The translations under genes and the position numbers were made by a program. The notes below the pieces were generated by a model that searched no databases, was not told the origin of the DNA, and worked only from the letters and a program-made list of their open reading frames with translations. A stretch of 27,480 nucleotides of DNA, taken from positions 1 through 27,480 of the forward strand of contig DASRVH010000155.1 in the NCBI GenBank assembly GCA_035655155.1, written 5' to 3'. Shown here one piece after another: positions 1 to 16,098 of the stretch (position 1 is the stretch's first letter; each line of letters starts with the position of its first letter). Origin of the DNA: Lentisalinibacter sp035655155. Its GTDB lineage: Bacteria; Pseudomonadota; Gammaproteobacteria; Steroidobacterales; Woeseiaceae.

Positions 1-1583
1 TCCGCCTCTGCCTCTTCGCTCTGATCCGTCAGCGCGGGCCCGGCCGGCGGCATCTGCTGGGTGCCGGCGGACATCATCTGCCGCGCCTGGTTGTGGACGG
101 CCGCGATCAGTTCCTTGGCGATCGGGCCGGCCGGCTCCACGCGGTCGATCAGCCGCGCCACCTTCTGGCGCGACGCGCCGGGCAGCAGGTAGCCGACGCT
201 GGTCAGATACGCGCAGCGCGGCTGTATGGTCGCGCTGGTCAGCACCGAGCCCTTCAGCGAATGATCTCCCGAGTTCATGAAGGCCATGCCGCCCTGGGTC
301 TGGAAGGTACCGCTGATATCGCAGCTGGTGATGACGGAGGTCCACTCCAGCTCGGCGACAGGGACGAGTCCCACCCGGTAGAAGAGGAACCCGAACACCG
401 TCAGGCCCGCTGGGAGGGCGAGGGCATTCACACTCCGGGTTGCCGAGGACCAGTCGGTGGACGCCGCCTGGAACAGGAAGTACCCGGCGGCTGCAATCAG
501 CAGCACACCGAGCCAGGCCAGAGCTGCACCCAGCCGCTGCTCCGGCCGCACACCCATGCCGTCGTTCAGCGCGATGCTGGATTCGGCATTCAGGTCCGCC
601 TCGAACTCGCCGGCCGAGACTGCCGTGTGTTCCGCGAACTGGGGCTTCCAGCTGCCGAGGTGCCAGTACTGGCCGCCGGCCAGCTTGCCCGTATACGACT
701 TGACCACGTTGATGATGTCGGTGGGGTGCATGCCGACGGTGACGAACTCCTCGTCCCGATGCACGGAGTACTCGGACGGCGCGCGCCGGCTGCGCACCAG
801 GATGATCACCGCCGTGCCGAGGATCACGCCCACGGAACCCGCCACCAGGATGGTCGGCAGCACGCCCAGCCCCGGCGGTGGCGGCATGTTGCCGGCCAGC
901 GTGGATGCAATCGTCAAGGCGATTGCGCCGCCGAGGAGGACGACGAAGGCGCCGACCATGCGGACGGCGCCGAGATGCTTCTCGAAGTGCAGGGCGCGGC
1001 GAAAGCCGAAGCGGCTGATCGCCGCCCAGAAGCCGAATCCCAGCACGAAGTAGAACCACATGGACCAGTCGAGAATCAGCGCGAGCTGCGGCGGGGTGGT
1101 GGAGCCGGCGAGCAGCACCCGCAGCACGATCATTGCAACCACGCCGAGCACGCCGAGCAGCAAGCCGATCAGCACCCCGTGCAGAATGCCGGTGTAGGGT
1201 CCGGGCAGGAAGGCGATACGGGGGAAGACCCGGGCCAGCCAGTCGATCATGACGGCCTGATTCGCCTCGTTGGGATTGTCGTCGGCGGCCATGAGGGTGC
1301 GCGGCAGCCGCTCGCCGCCGCCGCCGGCCGAGTACACCAGATCGATGGGCGCCACCTCCAGCTTCTCCTTGCGCAGGCGGGTCATCTTCTGCGCGGCACG
1401 CACGAGATCGACGACGCCGAACGTCAGCAGGAAGACGCCGATGGCGGCCGCCCCGATGTCCGGCATGCCCTGCATCGACAGCAGCGTGGGCACGGCACGC
1501 GCGAGCAGCACGAGCCCCAGTAGCGAAAACAGCAGCCCCCGCACGCCAAGGGCGGGCGCAATCACCTTGAACGGATTCGTCAT
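1..1583 (-). CDS. Unrecognised polytopic membrane protein (partial, C-terminus beyond the left edge)
   Basis: The reverse strand reads without a stop from an ATG at 1583 to the window edge, giving at least 527 residues. A GAGGGG ribosome-binding site sits about eight bases before the start. The protein begins MTNPFKVIAPALGVRG and shows about eight hydrophobic segments, near residues 13-33, 43-62, 132-158, 168-190, 205-229, 241-263, 353-372 and 386-404. Between the sixth and seventh lies a soluble stretch (about 265-350) containing DEEFVTVGMHPTDIINVVKSY. The tail from 405 onward appears soluble. I do not recognise the family and assign no function. The forward-strand reading of the same DNA is Arg/His/Gly-rich and lacks any domain. 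Confidence is high that this is a gene and low about its role. A true stop must lie outside the window. Confidence 0.85.
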   Translation of the reverse strand, partial: MTNPFKVIAPALGVRGLLFSLLGLVLLARAVPTLLSMQGMPDIGAAAIGVFLLTFGVVDLVRAAQKMTRLRKEKLEVAPIDLVYSAGGGGERLPRTLMAADDNPNEANQAVMIDWLARVFPRIAFLPGPYTGILHGVLIGLLLGVLGVVAMIVLRVLLAGSTTPPQLALILDWSMWFYFVLGFGFWAAISRFGFRRALHFEKHLGAVRMVGAFVVLLGGAIALTIASTLAGNMPPPPGLGVLPTILVAGSVGVILGTAVIILVRSRRAPSEYSVHRDEEFVTVGMHPTDIINVVKSYTGKLAGGQYWHLGSWKPQFAEHTAVSAGEFEADLNAESSIALNDGMGVRPEQRLGAALAWLGVLLIAAAGYFLFQAASTDWSSATRSVNALALPAGLTVFGFLFYRVGLVPVAELEWTSVITSCDISGTFQTQGGMAFMNSGDHSLKGSVLTSATIQPRCAYLTSVGYLLPGASRQKVARLIDRVEPAGPIAKELIAAVHNQARQMMSAGTQQMPPAGPALTDQSEEAEA

Positions 1584-1668
1584 GGCAGCGGTCCCCTCTT
1601 GTGGTTCTTATACGCAGCCGAGCCCTTTTTCTACACCCTGCACCGCGCAGCGGCAACCCGGAACGCAA

Positions 1669-1724
1669 GTAGGAGGGCCTTCAGGCCCGGTTGGATCAGG
1701 GATCGGGGCTAAAGCCCTTCCTAC
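1669..1724. repeat. Inverted pair of GTAG-headed REP hairpins (degenerate)
   Basis: A forward copy (GTAGGAGGGCCTTCAGGCCC, from 1669) faces an inverted copy that ends in CTAC at 1724. Each copy is a GTAG head followed by a short G/C-rich stem-loop. The same element recurs at 2864, 14759, 16095 and 23631. GTAG-headed REPs are known from gammaproteobacteria (for example the SMAG elements of Stenotrophomonas) and are linked to RAYT-type transposases; none is in this window. Confidence 0.85.
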
Positions 1725-1728
1725 ATTG

Positions 1729-1742
1729 TTAATATCGGGCGC
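1729..1742 (+). promoter_or_regulatory. Possible -10 element for the SbcD-like gene
   Basis: The only A/T-rich stretch before the ATG at 1743 is TTGTTAATAT, just after the REP pair. A TAATAT-like -10 at 1730-1735 would start transcription at or very near the ATG. No convincing Shine-Dalgarno sequence or -35 box is visible, so a near-leaderless message is possible. This is a weak call. Confidence 0.25.
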
Positions 1743-2867
1743 ATGCGCTTCCTCCATACCTCCGACTGGCAGCTCGGCATGACGCGGGCGTTTCTGACGC
1801 CCGAGGCCTCCGCGCGCTTCAGCCAGGCGCGCATCGATGCCATCGCGTCCCTCGGCCGGCTGGCCGCCGAGCACGAGGCCGGGTTCATCGTCGTCGCCGG
1901 CGACGTGTTCGAGTCCAGCCAGATCTCCCGCGAGACGCTGGTGCGTGCGCTGGAGGCGCTGAAGCAGCTCCCCGTCCCCGTATTCCTGCTACCGGGCAAT
2001 CACGATCCGCTGGACGGCGCCTCCATCTTCGCGACGAAGGAGTTCCGGGACGCGCCGGATCACGTCATCGTCATTCGCGACCGGACGCCGATGCCGGTGC
2101 CCGGCGCCGAAGGGGTCGAGGTGGTCGGCGCGCCCTGGCGCACGAAACACCCGAACGCGGATCTGTGCGCCGAACTCGCCGCGGCCCTCGGTCCGGCGGC
2201 CGCCGGCGTCACGCGCATCGCGGTCTGCCACGGCCAGACCGACAATCTCTCGCCGGATGCCTCCCAACCGGCCGTCATCGACCTCGCGGGGGCCGAGGCC
2301 GCCATCCGCGATGGCCGCTACCACTACCTCGCCCTCGGCGACCGCCACTCGGTGACGGCCGTGGGCGAGACCGGCCGCATCTGGTATTCCGGCGCGCCGG
2401 TGGCCACCGATTTCGTGGAGGAAGAGCCGAACCGGGTGTTGCTCGTCGACCTGGATGCCGAACGCTGCGAGGTCACGCCGCTCGCCGTCGGCGACTGGCA
2501 CTTCGTGGCCGGGCACTTCACCGTCAACGACGCCGACGACGTGGAACGCTTCCGCTCCTGGCTGGACGACCTGCCGGGCAAGGAGCGCACGGCGGTGAAG
2601 ATCGGTTTCACCGGCAGCGTGAACCTGGCCACTGCCGGCGCCCTGGACGAGGTCATGGAGACGCGGCGGGAGCTCTTCGCGAGCCTCCGCCGGCGCGAGC
2701 GCACCACCGACCTCGCCGTGGTCCCCGACGAACTCGACCAGGACTCGGTCTCGCTGTCGGGCTACGCTAAAGCCACCTGGGACGAGCTGCTGGCGCAGTC
2801 GGAAGCGGGGGACGAGACGGCGGGCGATGCGCTCCGCCTGCTCTACCGCCTCTCGAGAGCGCGGTAG
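1743..2867 (+). CDS. SbcD-like DNA repair metallophosphoesterase (nuclease subunit)
   Basis: This 374-residue protein belongs to the calcineurin-like metallophosphoesterase superfamily, in the SbcD/Mre11-like branch. Mre11/SbcD enzymes trim and cut DNA ends together with an SbcC/Rad50-type ATPase. Visible motifs are HTSDWQLG (D8, Q10), GDVFE (D54), PGNHDP (N86, H87), CHGQ (H163) and LGDRHS (D200, H202). In classical SbcD the first motif is DxH and the last is GHxH. Here the first-motif His is Gln and the first His of the last motif is Asp, which I recall as typical of a distinct subfamily rather than a sign of decay. The likely partner ATPase is at 17282-19972, not adjacent. The stop codon is the TAG of a REP head, so the last residues may be altered. 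The cytoplasmic repair role is inferred from the family. Confidence 0.88.
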   Translation: MRFLHTSDWQLGMTRAFLTPEASARFSQARIDAIASLGRLAAEHEAGFIVVAGDVFESSQISRETLVRALEALKQLPVPVFLLPGNHDPLDGASIFATKEFRDAPDHVIVIRDRTPMPVPGAEGVEVVGAPWRTKHPNADLCAELAAALGPAAAGVTRIAVCHGQTDNLSPDASQPAVIDLAGAEAAIRDGRYHYLALGDRHSVTAVGETGRIWYSGAPVATDFVEEEPNRVLLVDLDAERCEVTPLAVGDWHFVAGHFTVNDADDVERFRSWLDDLPGKERTAVKIGFTGSVNLATAGALDEVMETRRELFASLRRRERTTDLAVVPDELDQDSVSLSGYAKATWDELLAQSEAGDETAGDALRLLYRLSRAR

Positions 2868-2919
2868 GAGGGGCTTTAGCCCCGATTTTGTAAGGGGTCG
2901 GGGCTAAAGCCCCTCCTAC
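2864..2919. repeat. Perfect inverted pair of GTAG-headed REP hairpins (BIME)
   Basis: A forward copy begins with GTAG at 2864 and holds the hairpin GGGGCTTTAGCCCC. A perfect inverted copy ends with CTAC at 2919. A 12-base spacer lies between them. The TAG at 2865-2867 is the stop of the SbcD-like gene. The pair fills the gap between two convergent genes, so it could act as a bidirectional transcription terminator; that role is inferred. Confidence 0.92.
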
Positions 2920-2926
2920 GTGCGGG

Positions 2927-5635
2927 TCAGACGCCGTCGTTCAATTCGGCGAGCTCCTCCCGCAGCCGGCGTGCCAGCGCCTCGTCGCCCAGTTCCTCGG
3001 CCAGTTCGGCGTATTCCTCCAGCAGGGGCTCGAACGTATACGGATAACTGCCGTCCCGGCGCGCCCGGCCCAGGCCCTCCTCGAACCGGGACCGTGCCGC
3101 CGCGTAGTCCTCCCGCTCGCGGTACAGCCGCCCCAGTTCCCGGTAGGCATAGACGACTTGCTGATGGTCCGGCGGCAGGCTCTCCTCCGCGAGCGAGAGG
3201 GCCTCGTCGAATCGCGCCACGGCGTCCTCGTGGCGGTCCTGCTCGAGGCGTATGGAGCCGAGCGAGTTCAGCGTGTAGACCCGGTAGGGATGATCGGCCC
3301 GGAGACTCTCGTCGTAGACGGCCAGCGCATGCCGGTACTGCTCTATCGCCGCCTCCAGCCGTCCGCGCTGCCGCCAGAGGAAGGTGCCGAGATAGTGATG
3401 GGCGAGGCCCACCGCGGGGTGATCGGCTCCGAGCGCTTCGGTTCGCACGTCGATCGCAGCCCGGATGTCCTCCTCGGCCTCGTCGTTGCGCCCCAGCACG
3501 CCCAGCAGATTGGACCGGGCCAGCCGCGCACCCGCGTAGTCCGGATGGCTGGTGCCCAGGGTCTTCTCCATCAGCGCCACGGCCCGGTCGAGGTGCACGA
3601 TGGCCTCGTCGCTGTTGCCGAGCCGGCCCAGATAGTTGCCCATCGACAGATGCACGGCGGCGAGCGGGAAATTTGCGGATTCGCCGAGCTCCTCGAACAG
3701 CGCCTGTGCCCGCTCCAGGTCTCCCACGGCCTCGACGTAGCGCGACTGCCCGGCCCGGGCGATCGCACGATTCACCATCACGCGTGCGCGCAGACGCCCC
3801 GGGACGTCCCGTCCCGCCCGTGCCATCGCGACCACCTCCTCCAGCACGGCTTCCGCGCGGGTGAATTGCCCTTCCTTATTCAGCAGCATCCCGTAGTTGT
3901 TCAACGCGACGGCCAGCATCTTCCCGGCACTCTCGCCTGCGCCGCGCAATTCCGCCAGCGCTTCCCGGAACAGCGCAGCCGCCTCCTCCAGCCGGCCGGC
4001 CTGCGCCAGGCTGTGAGCAAGGTCCGCCTTGGCAGGTGCGGCCTGCGCGGGACGATCGGCGTAGAGCTCTTCGTAGATCCGCAGGGCGTCGCCGCCGAGG
4101 GTAAGCGCGGTCTCGTAATCCCCCATGGCCCGGTAGGCGGCGCCCAGCGCGCTCAGCAGGCGGCCGCGGACCCGGGGCGCATCCGCGAGATCCTCTTCGA
4201 TGCGCAGACGGCCCTCGTCCAGCAGGGAGCCGGGCGAAATCTCCTCCGGATTCGTCCGCTTCGGGTTCGCCGCCTCGAAGAGTGTGACGACGAAGTCCGT
4301 GGTCTGGTTCGCCACCCGTGCCTCGGTGCGGGCCCGGTCGCGTTCCTCGGCAAGCTGCCAGGTGTAATAGCCGACCAGTGCCGCGATGGTCGCCAGCACC
4401 GCGGCGGCCGCACTCACGCCGAGCGCGTTGCGGCGCAGGAACTTGCCCAGCCGATAGCCCGCGGAAGCGGCCCGGGCGCTGACCGGCCGGCTCTCCAGCC
4501 AGGCCCGGACGTCGGCCATGAACGCGCTCACCGACTCGTAGCGCCGGTCCGGCTCCTTGCGCAGCGCCACCATCACGATGTTGTCGAGATCGCCGGCGAG
4601 CACCTTGCGCAGACGGCCGACGGTCGTGCCCCGGGCACGCCCGACGTCGGCGGCGTCCGGCCCCGCCGCTTCCGCTGCCGGCTGTGCGCCCGTCACCCGG
4701 CTGCTCGGTTTCGCCGGCTCCCGCTCGCAGATCGCGCGCTCCAGCTCCGCGGCCGTCGAACTCTCCACCGGATAGGGGAAGTGTCCGCTCAGGAGCTGAT
4801 AGAGCAGGATGCCGAGGGAGTAGATGTCCGTCGCCGTGGTGACGGTCTCGCCGCGCACCTGCTCCGGACTCGCGTGGCCGGGCGTCATGATCCGCGCCGC
4901 ATCCTGAGTGACCGCGACCGTGTGCTGCAGCTGGCCGGCGTCGAGCAGCTTGGCGATGCCGAAGTCCAGCAGGTACGGCGTGCCTCCGTCGTCGACGAGG
5001 ATATTGGACGGCTTGATGTCGCGGTGGATGATCAGCCGCCGATGGGCATGCTGCACGGCGCGGCAGCACGCGAGGAACAGCCGCAGTCGCGCTTCGATGC
5101 CGAGGCGGTGACGGTCGCAGTAATCGGTGATCGGCAGGCCGTCGACGTATTCCATGGCGAGCCACGGGCGCCCGTCTTCGGTCTCACCGCCGTCGAGCAG
5201 CCGCGCGATGTTCGGGTGATCCAGGTCCGCCAGCATCTGGCGTTCGGTGCGAAAGCGGCTCGCCAGCGAGGGGTCGCCGCCGGGATGCAGGATCTTGATC
5301 GCCACTTTCTTGCGGTACTGGTCGTCGGCCCGCTCGCCGAGCCAGACGGTGCCCATGCCGCCCGCGCCGATGGACCGGATCAGCCGGTAGGGGCCGAGTC
5401 TGCGCCCGCCGGCGTCGGCGTCCGTTATCTCGCCGGCGGCCTCCGCCACGAGTTCCCGCAGCCCGCCGTCGTCATGGCTGCCGGCACGGACGAGCTCCAG
5501 GAGCTCCGCGAGCAGCGCCTCGTCGCCGCCGCAGCGCTCGCGCAGAAAGGCCTCCCGCAACTCGGGCGTCCGCATCATCGCCTCGGCGAAGATCGCCTTC
5601 AGCGTCGTCCAGCGCTCGTCGCCCCCGCTCGCCAT
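2927..5635 (-). CDS. Transmembrane Ser/Thr protein kinase with C-terminal TPR repeats
   Basis: This is a 902-residue kinase. I chose the ATG at 5635 (MASGGDERW): upstream in-frame starts add an Arg/Pro-rich stretch that would run into the divergent gene. The order is an N-terminal helical region (1-75), a Hanks-type kinase domain (about 82-380), one membrane helix (about 404-424), then tetratricopeptide repeats to about 890. Kinase motifs are complete: Gly loop GAGGMG (90-95), VAIK (K114), HRDIKPSN (D206), DFG (224-226) and SPE (256-258, in place of APE). The kinase faces the cytoplasm and the TPRs are predicted across the membrane, where they may sense protein partners. A TIGR02999-type ECF sigma factor is divergent, 73 bp away. 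In Xanthomonas (PknS/EcfK) and Vibrio (PknT/EcfP), such kinases activate the neighbouring sigma factor by phosphorylation. I infer the same here. Confidence 0.93.
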   Translation of the reverse strand: MASGGDERWTTLKAIFAEAMMRTPELREAFLRERCGGDEALLAELLELVRAGSHDDGGLRELVAEAAGEITDADAGGRRLGPYRLIRSIGAGGMGTVWLGERADDQYRKKVAIKILHPGGDPSLASRFRTERQMLADLDHPNIARLLDGGETEDGRPWLAMEYVDGLPITDYCDRHRLGIEARLRLFLACCRAVQHAHRRLIIHRDIKPSNILVDDGGTPYLLDFGIAKLLDAGQLQHTVAVTQDAARIMTPGHASPEQVRGETVTTATDIYSLGILLYQLLSGHFPYPVESSTAAELERAICEREPAKPSSRVTGAQPAAEAAGPDAADVGRARGTTVGRLRKVLAGDLDNIVMVALRKEPDRRYESVSAFMADVRAWLESRPVSARAASAGYRLGKFLRRNALGVSAAAAVLATIAALVGYYTWQLAEERDRARTEARVANQTTDFVVTLFEAANPKRTNPEEISPGSLLDEGRLRIEEDLADAPRVRGRLLSALGAAYRAMGDYETALTLGGDALRIYEELYADRPAQAAPAKADLAHSLAQAGRLEEAAALFREALAELRGAGESAGKMLAVALNNYGMLLNKEGQFTRAEAVLEEVVAMARAGRDVPGRLRARVMVNRAIARAGQSRYVEAVGDLERAQALFEELGESANFPLAAVHLSMGNYLGRLGNSDEAIVHLDRAVALMEKTLGTSHPDYAGARLARSNLLGVLGRNDEAEEDIRAAIDVRTEALGADHPAVGLAHHYLGTFLWRQRGRLEAAIEQYRHALAVYDESLRADHPYRVYTLNSLGSIRLEQDRHEDAVARFDEALSLAEESLPPDHQQVVYAYRELGRLYREREDYAAARSRFEEGLGRARRDGSYPYTFEPLLEEYAELAEELGDEALARRLREELAELNDGV

Positions 5636-5708
5636 GCCCGTACTGTACCCCTGACATGCCTGGCCTGATAATAGCCAGGGGCGTCGAAGGGGCCACGGTG
5701 ACCGAACG
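5636..5708. promoter_or_regulatory. Divergent kinase/sigma-factor intergenic region with inverted repeat
   Basis: The 73 bp between the two divergent starts must hold both promoters. An exact inverted repeat CCTGGC (5659-5664) and GCCAGG (5674-5679) flanks the A/T-rich centre CTGATAATA. The centre resembles a -10 box on either strand: GATAAT forward at 5667-5672 and TATTAT in reverse. Convincing -35 boxes are not visible. It may be an operator or an autoregulated ECF promoter; neither can be decided from sequence. Confidence 0.4.
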
Positions 5709-6275
5709 ATGAGCGATGCACCGCGCATTACCCAGTTGATCCATGCCTGGCGTGCCGGCGAGGAGGGCGCGCTGGAGGAACTCGCCCCCTATGTCTACGA
5801 GACACTCCGGCGGCTCGCGCGCCGCCAGATGCGCGGCGAGTCGGGCGCGCACACCCTGCAGGCCACGGCGCTCGTCAACGAGGCCTTCCTGCGCCTGGCC
5901 GACGTCGAACTGGAATACCGGGACCGCGCCCATTTCTACGCGATGGCGGCGCGGACCATGCGCCGCATCCTCGTCGACCACGCCCGCCGCAAGGTCAGCG
6001 CGAAGCGCGGCGGCGGCGCCCGGGACGTCACCCTGGACGAGGAGGCCGTGGCCGCCGAGCAGCCGCCCGCGGCCATCCTCGACCTGGACGACGCCCTGGG
6101 CGAACTCGCGGACAAGGATGCCGACCTGGCCTCCGCCGTGGAACTGGTGTTCTTCGGCGGCCTCACCTACGAGGAGGCCGCCGCCGCCCGCGGCGTCTCC
6201 CGCGCGAAACTCGCCCAGGACCTCACACTCGCCAAGGCCTGGCTAAACGTCAGGCTGAACGATCCCGCCGGATAA
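5709..6275 (+). CDS. ECF-type RNA polymerase sigma factor (TIGR02999/kinase-linked type)
   Basis: This 188-residue protein has a sigma region 2 (about 5-100) and a region 4 (about 135-185, with LTYEEAAAARGVSRAKLAQDL as the DNA-binding helices). The stretch HTLQATALVNEAFLRL (48-63) is the hallmark of the ECF family commonly found beside Ser/Thr kinases. In EcfK and EcfP a threonine in this part of region 2 is phosphorylated by the partner kinase, standing in for the acidic patch that normally contacts the beta-prime clamp. T53 is the likely equivalent here. No anti-sigma factor gene is adjacent, which fits kinase control. The start ATG is the first in frame; upstream ACGGTGACC gives at best a weak ribosome-binding site. 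The likely target is the downstream surface-protein gene (inference). Confidence 0.9.
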   Translation: MSDAPRITQLIHAWRAGEEGALEELAPYVYETLRRLARRQMRGESGAHTLQATALVNEAFLRLADVELEYRDRAHFYAMAARTMRRILVDHARRKVSAKRGGGARDVTLDEEAVAAEQPPAAILDLDDALGELADKDADLASAVELVFFGGLTYEEAAAARGVSRAKLAQDLTLAKAWLNVRLNDPAG

Positions 6276-6363
6276 CAGGAGCGCCGCCGTCAGCCATCCG
6301 TAGACGATTCCCCCGCGTTCTGCGCCTTCATGGACAAGGGCAGAAGAAAACCGGGGAATCGAC

Positions 6364-14490
<8,127 letters not shown>

Positions 14491-14501
14491 AGGTGGCCGA
14501 C

Positions 14502-14762
14502 ATGATCACGATCCGCAGCACGAAGCGCCCCGCACTCGCCGCCGCCGTCGCCCTGTTGCTCAGCGCCTGCGGCGGCGGAGGAGGAGGCGGCGGCGACAAC
14601 GGTAGCACCAACCCCCCACCACCGCCGCCGCCACCCCCGCCTCCGGCATCCGTCACCTTCACGGCGGAACTCACCGCCCTGGAGCTGGAGGACACCGCCA
14701 CGGGCCAGCCGGTGGACGCTGCCGGCATGCCACTCCAAGGCGCCACCCTAACCCGCAGGTAG
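14502..14762 (+). CDS. Small lipoprotein with poly-Gly/poly-Pro linker, probably truncated by a REP element
   Basis: The 86-residue protein has a lipoprotein signal (MITIRSTKRPALAAAVALLLSAC) with lipobox LSAC and lipidation Cys23. A run of eight Gly follows, then DNGSTN, then eleven Pro. I chose the ATG at 14502 because AAGGTGG lies six bases before it; a GTG at 14493 is also in frame. It begins 11 bp after the giant surface-protein gene, so the two are likely co-transcribed. The poly-Gly/poly-Pro stretch would act as an extended tether carrying a domain away from the membrane, but only about 40 residues follow (VTFTAELTALELEDTATG...). The stop is the TAG of a REP head. A longer protein may therefore have been cut short. 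The product may be functional or a remnant; its function is unknown. Confidence 0.65.
   Translation: MITIRSTKRPALAAAVALLLSACGGGGGGGGDNGSTNPPPPPPPPPPPASVTFTAELTALELEDTATGQPVDAAGMPLQGATLTRR
14572..14645. repeat. Low-complexity GGN and CCN tracts
   Basis: A GGN-rich tract encodes eight Gly and a nearby CCN-rich tract encodes eleven Pro in the lipoprotein. The two tracts are roughly complementary and could fold together in single-stranded form. Such tracts can change length by slippage in multiples of three. Confidence 0.7.
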
Positions 14763-14780
14763 GAGGGGCTTCAGCCCCGA
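14759..14780 (+). repeat. Single GTAG-headed REP hairpin
   Basis: A single forward copy begins with GTAG at 14759 and contains GGGGCTTCAGCCCC. No inverted partner follows. The TAG at 14760-14762 is the stop codon of the lipoprotein gene. Confidence 0.88.
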
Positions 14781-15082
14781 GCCTTTGCCGGCGAATCAAA
14801 GGGCCAGGTCCTCGGGGCAGGGCAGGGCGGCTGCCTCGATCTTTCCGTCACCTGCGGTTTCGTCCACGCGCTGTTGTCCGGCACTGCTCCGATGGTCCAC
14901 ACTCGGACCGTTACCGTCCGGTCGGTTCGAGGATTCGCGGCCGGGCGGGATTGGATCTGCACGCTCGGGGATATCCGATTTTTCCACGCCTTGCTCCCTG
15001 CGAAGGGGTGAATCGCAGTGCGAGCCAGGGAAGGCGGAGGTGCAGGAAAGCGCGCTTTACGATGACCATGACGGAGAAGAAT
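14781..15082. other. Intergenic region without a supported gene
   Basis: About 300 bases separate the lipoprotein from the next secreted protein. Open frames here lack coding character. A CGGAC/GTCCG inverted repeat near 14904-14920 (around GTTAC) is the only local structure I noticed. The promoter of the next gene may lie here; I cannot place it. Confidence 0.5.
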
Positions 15083-15856
15083 ATGAGTCGAATTCTGCTG
15101 ACGGTCTCGCTGTGGGTACTGGCCGTTCCCGTCTCCGCCGCCCCCGCCATCGAGGTAATCGGCCTGCAGGTCATCCGCGAAAGTCCGGACGGGTTCCAAC
15201 CGAATGTCACCCTGGTGGAGTTCCAGGTCGCCATGCCCGATGAACGCATCCTCGGCCTGTCGGAGGACTCCGCCATCGAGTCCTGGACCGACGACCAGGG
15301 CAAGAACCTGCTGCAGGAGGCGGAGCCGCCTGCCGACGATATGGGCATGGGCCAGGTCGTCAGCCGGGTGATCAGCAATATCCGTCATGACCGCGTCTCG
15401 GTGAACCGGGAAGGCAACGCCATCCTCATCACGGCGGTCACGGCGGCAATGCCGTCGAAGGGTGCCGGCACCCTGTCTCTCGACGGCAACCTCATCCTGC
15501 AGGTCGCCGGCGACGGCGAGCAGACCGTGACACTGGAGAACGTATCGCTGGAAGGGGATGGCTTCGGCCGCATCAGGTTCGACGTGAACGGCGAACAGCT
15601 CAGCTGCAGCCTCGATTCGGCCAGCGGCACGCCGCAAAAGAAGGTGAGTCGGTTCTATTGTTACGGCGAGGGGCTGAGGCCGCTGCGCCTCGTGGCGCGC
15701 GGTTCCGGGAGCGTGGACATCCCGGCCGGCAACGCGCGTCCCAACCTCATCGTCGTCGGGCCCACCGGGAACCTGACCATCGACGTGGTTCTGCCCGCGG
15801 AGGAGGATCTGGAGGTGCCGCTGGATCTGGACGTGGGGCTCGGGCTCGGGGGATAG
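15083..15856 (+). CDS. Secreted protein of unknown function
   Basis: The 257-residue product begins with a signal peptide (MSRILLTVSLWVLAVPVSAA), so it should enter the periplasm or be secreted. I chose the ATG at 15083 because GGAG lies six bases upstream and it places the signal peptide at the N-terminus; in-frame ATGs at 15062 and 15068 are possible. The mature protein appears beta-rich, with repeated patterns such as AGTLSLDGNLILQVAG. Two cysteines (175 and 193) could form a disulfide. The C-terminus is Leu/Asp/Gly-rich (EDLEVPLDLDVGLGLGG). I do not recognise a family. It lies downstream of the giant surface protein and lipoprotein, so a shared surface role is possible, but the 320-bp gap argues against one tight operon. 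Confidence 0.8.
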   Translation: MSRILLTVSLWVLAVPVSAAPAIEVIGLQVIRESPDGFQPNVTLVEFQVAMPDERILGLSEDSAIESWTDDQGKNLLQEAEPPADDMGMGQVVSRVISNIRHDRVSVNREGNAILITAVTAAMPSKGAGTLSLDGNLILQVAGDGEQTVTLENVSLEGDGFGRIRFDVNGEQLSCSLDSASGTPQKKVSRFYCYGEGLRPLRLVARGSGSVDIPAGNARPNLIVVGPTGNLTIDVVLPAEEDLEVPLDLDVGLGLGG

Positions 15857-15918
15857 GCGGTCGGAATCGCCGACGAACTCGAGGCCGCCGACGCCGACGC
15901 GCCCTGGCCGATGCCGCG

Positions 15919-16098
15919 CCGCTCCGGTTCCGCATTACGCGTCGCGACAGACTGCGGGAAGACTCCGGCGTCATGGCCGACCAGGTGCGCACCATCGATA
16001 AGCGGCGCTTCCAGGGAGAGATGCTCGCCAAACTCAACGGTGCCGAGCTGGCGCAGCTGACAGTCTATTGGTCGATCGTGCTCGGCCTGAACGCGTAG
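15919..16098 (+). pseudogene. C-terminal remnant of a MazF/PemK-type toxin gene
   Basis: About 59 codons read PLRFRI....LREDSGVMADQVRTIDKRR and end WSIVLGLNA. This resembles the C-terminal half of MazF/PemK mRNA endonucleases, where a VxADQVRTIDKxR-like strand and a final LGL helix are common. The N-terminal half, with the usual first strands and catalytic Arg, is missing: the upstream DNA in this frame is Arg-rich nonsense continuing from the preceding gene. No antitoxin gene is visible. The stop is the TAG of a REP head. It is most likely a dead fragment. Family assignment is by motif recall and not a search. Confidence 0.65.

Noticed and set aside
93..1523. 476-residue forward open frame
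   Set aside because: It is rich in His, Gln, Arg and Asp with no hydrophobic pattern. The reverse strand encodes a convincing membrane protein across the same span.
3158..5668. 836-residue forward open frame over the kinase gene
   Set aside because: It is Arg/Gly/His-rich with no domain. The reverse frame carries all kinase motifs.
5636..5728. Longer N-terminus for the kinase (start at 5728)
   Set aside because: It would overlap the start of the divergent sigma gene and adds a non-conserved Arg/Pro/Trp stretch. The ATG at 5635 is better placed.
14951..15082. Upstream start for the 257-residue secreted protein
   Set aside because: It would bury the signal peptide 44 residues inside the chain. 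The ATG at 15083 has a proper ribosome-binding site.
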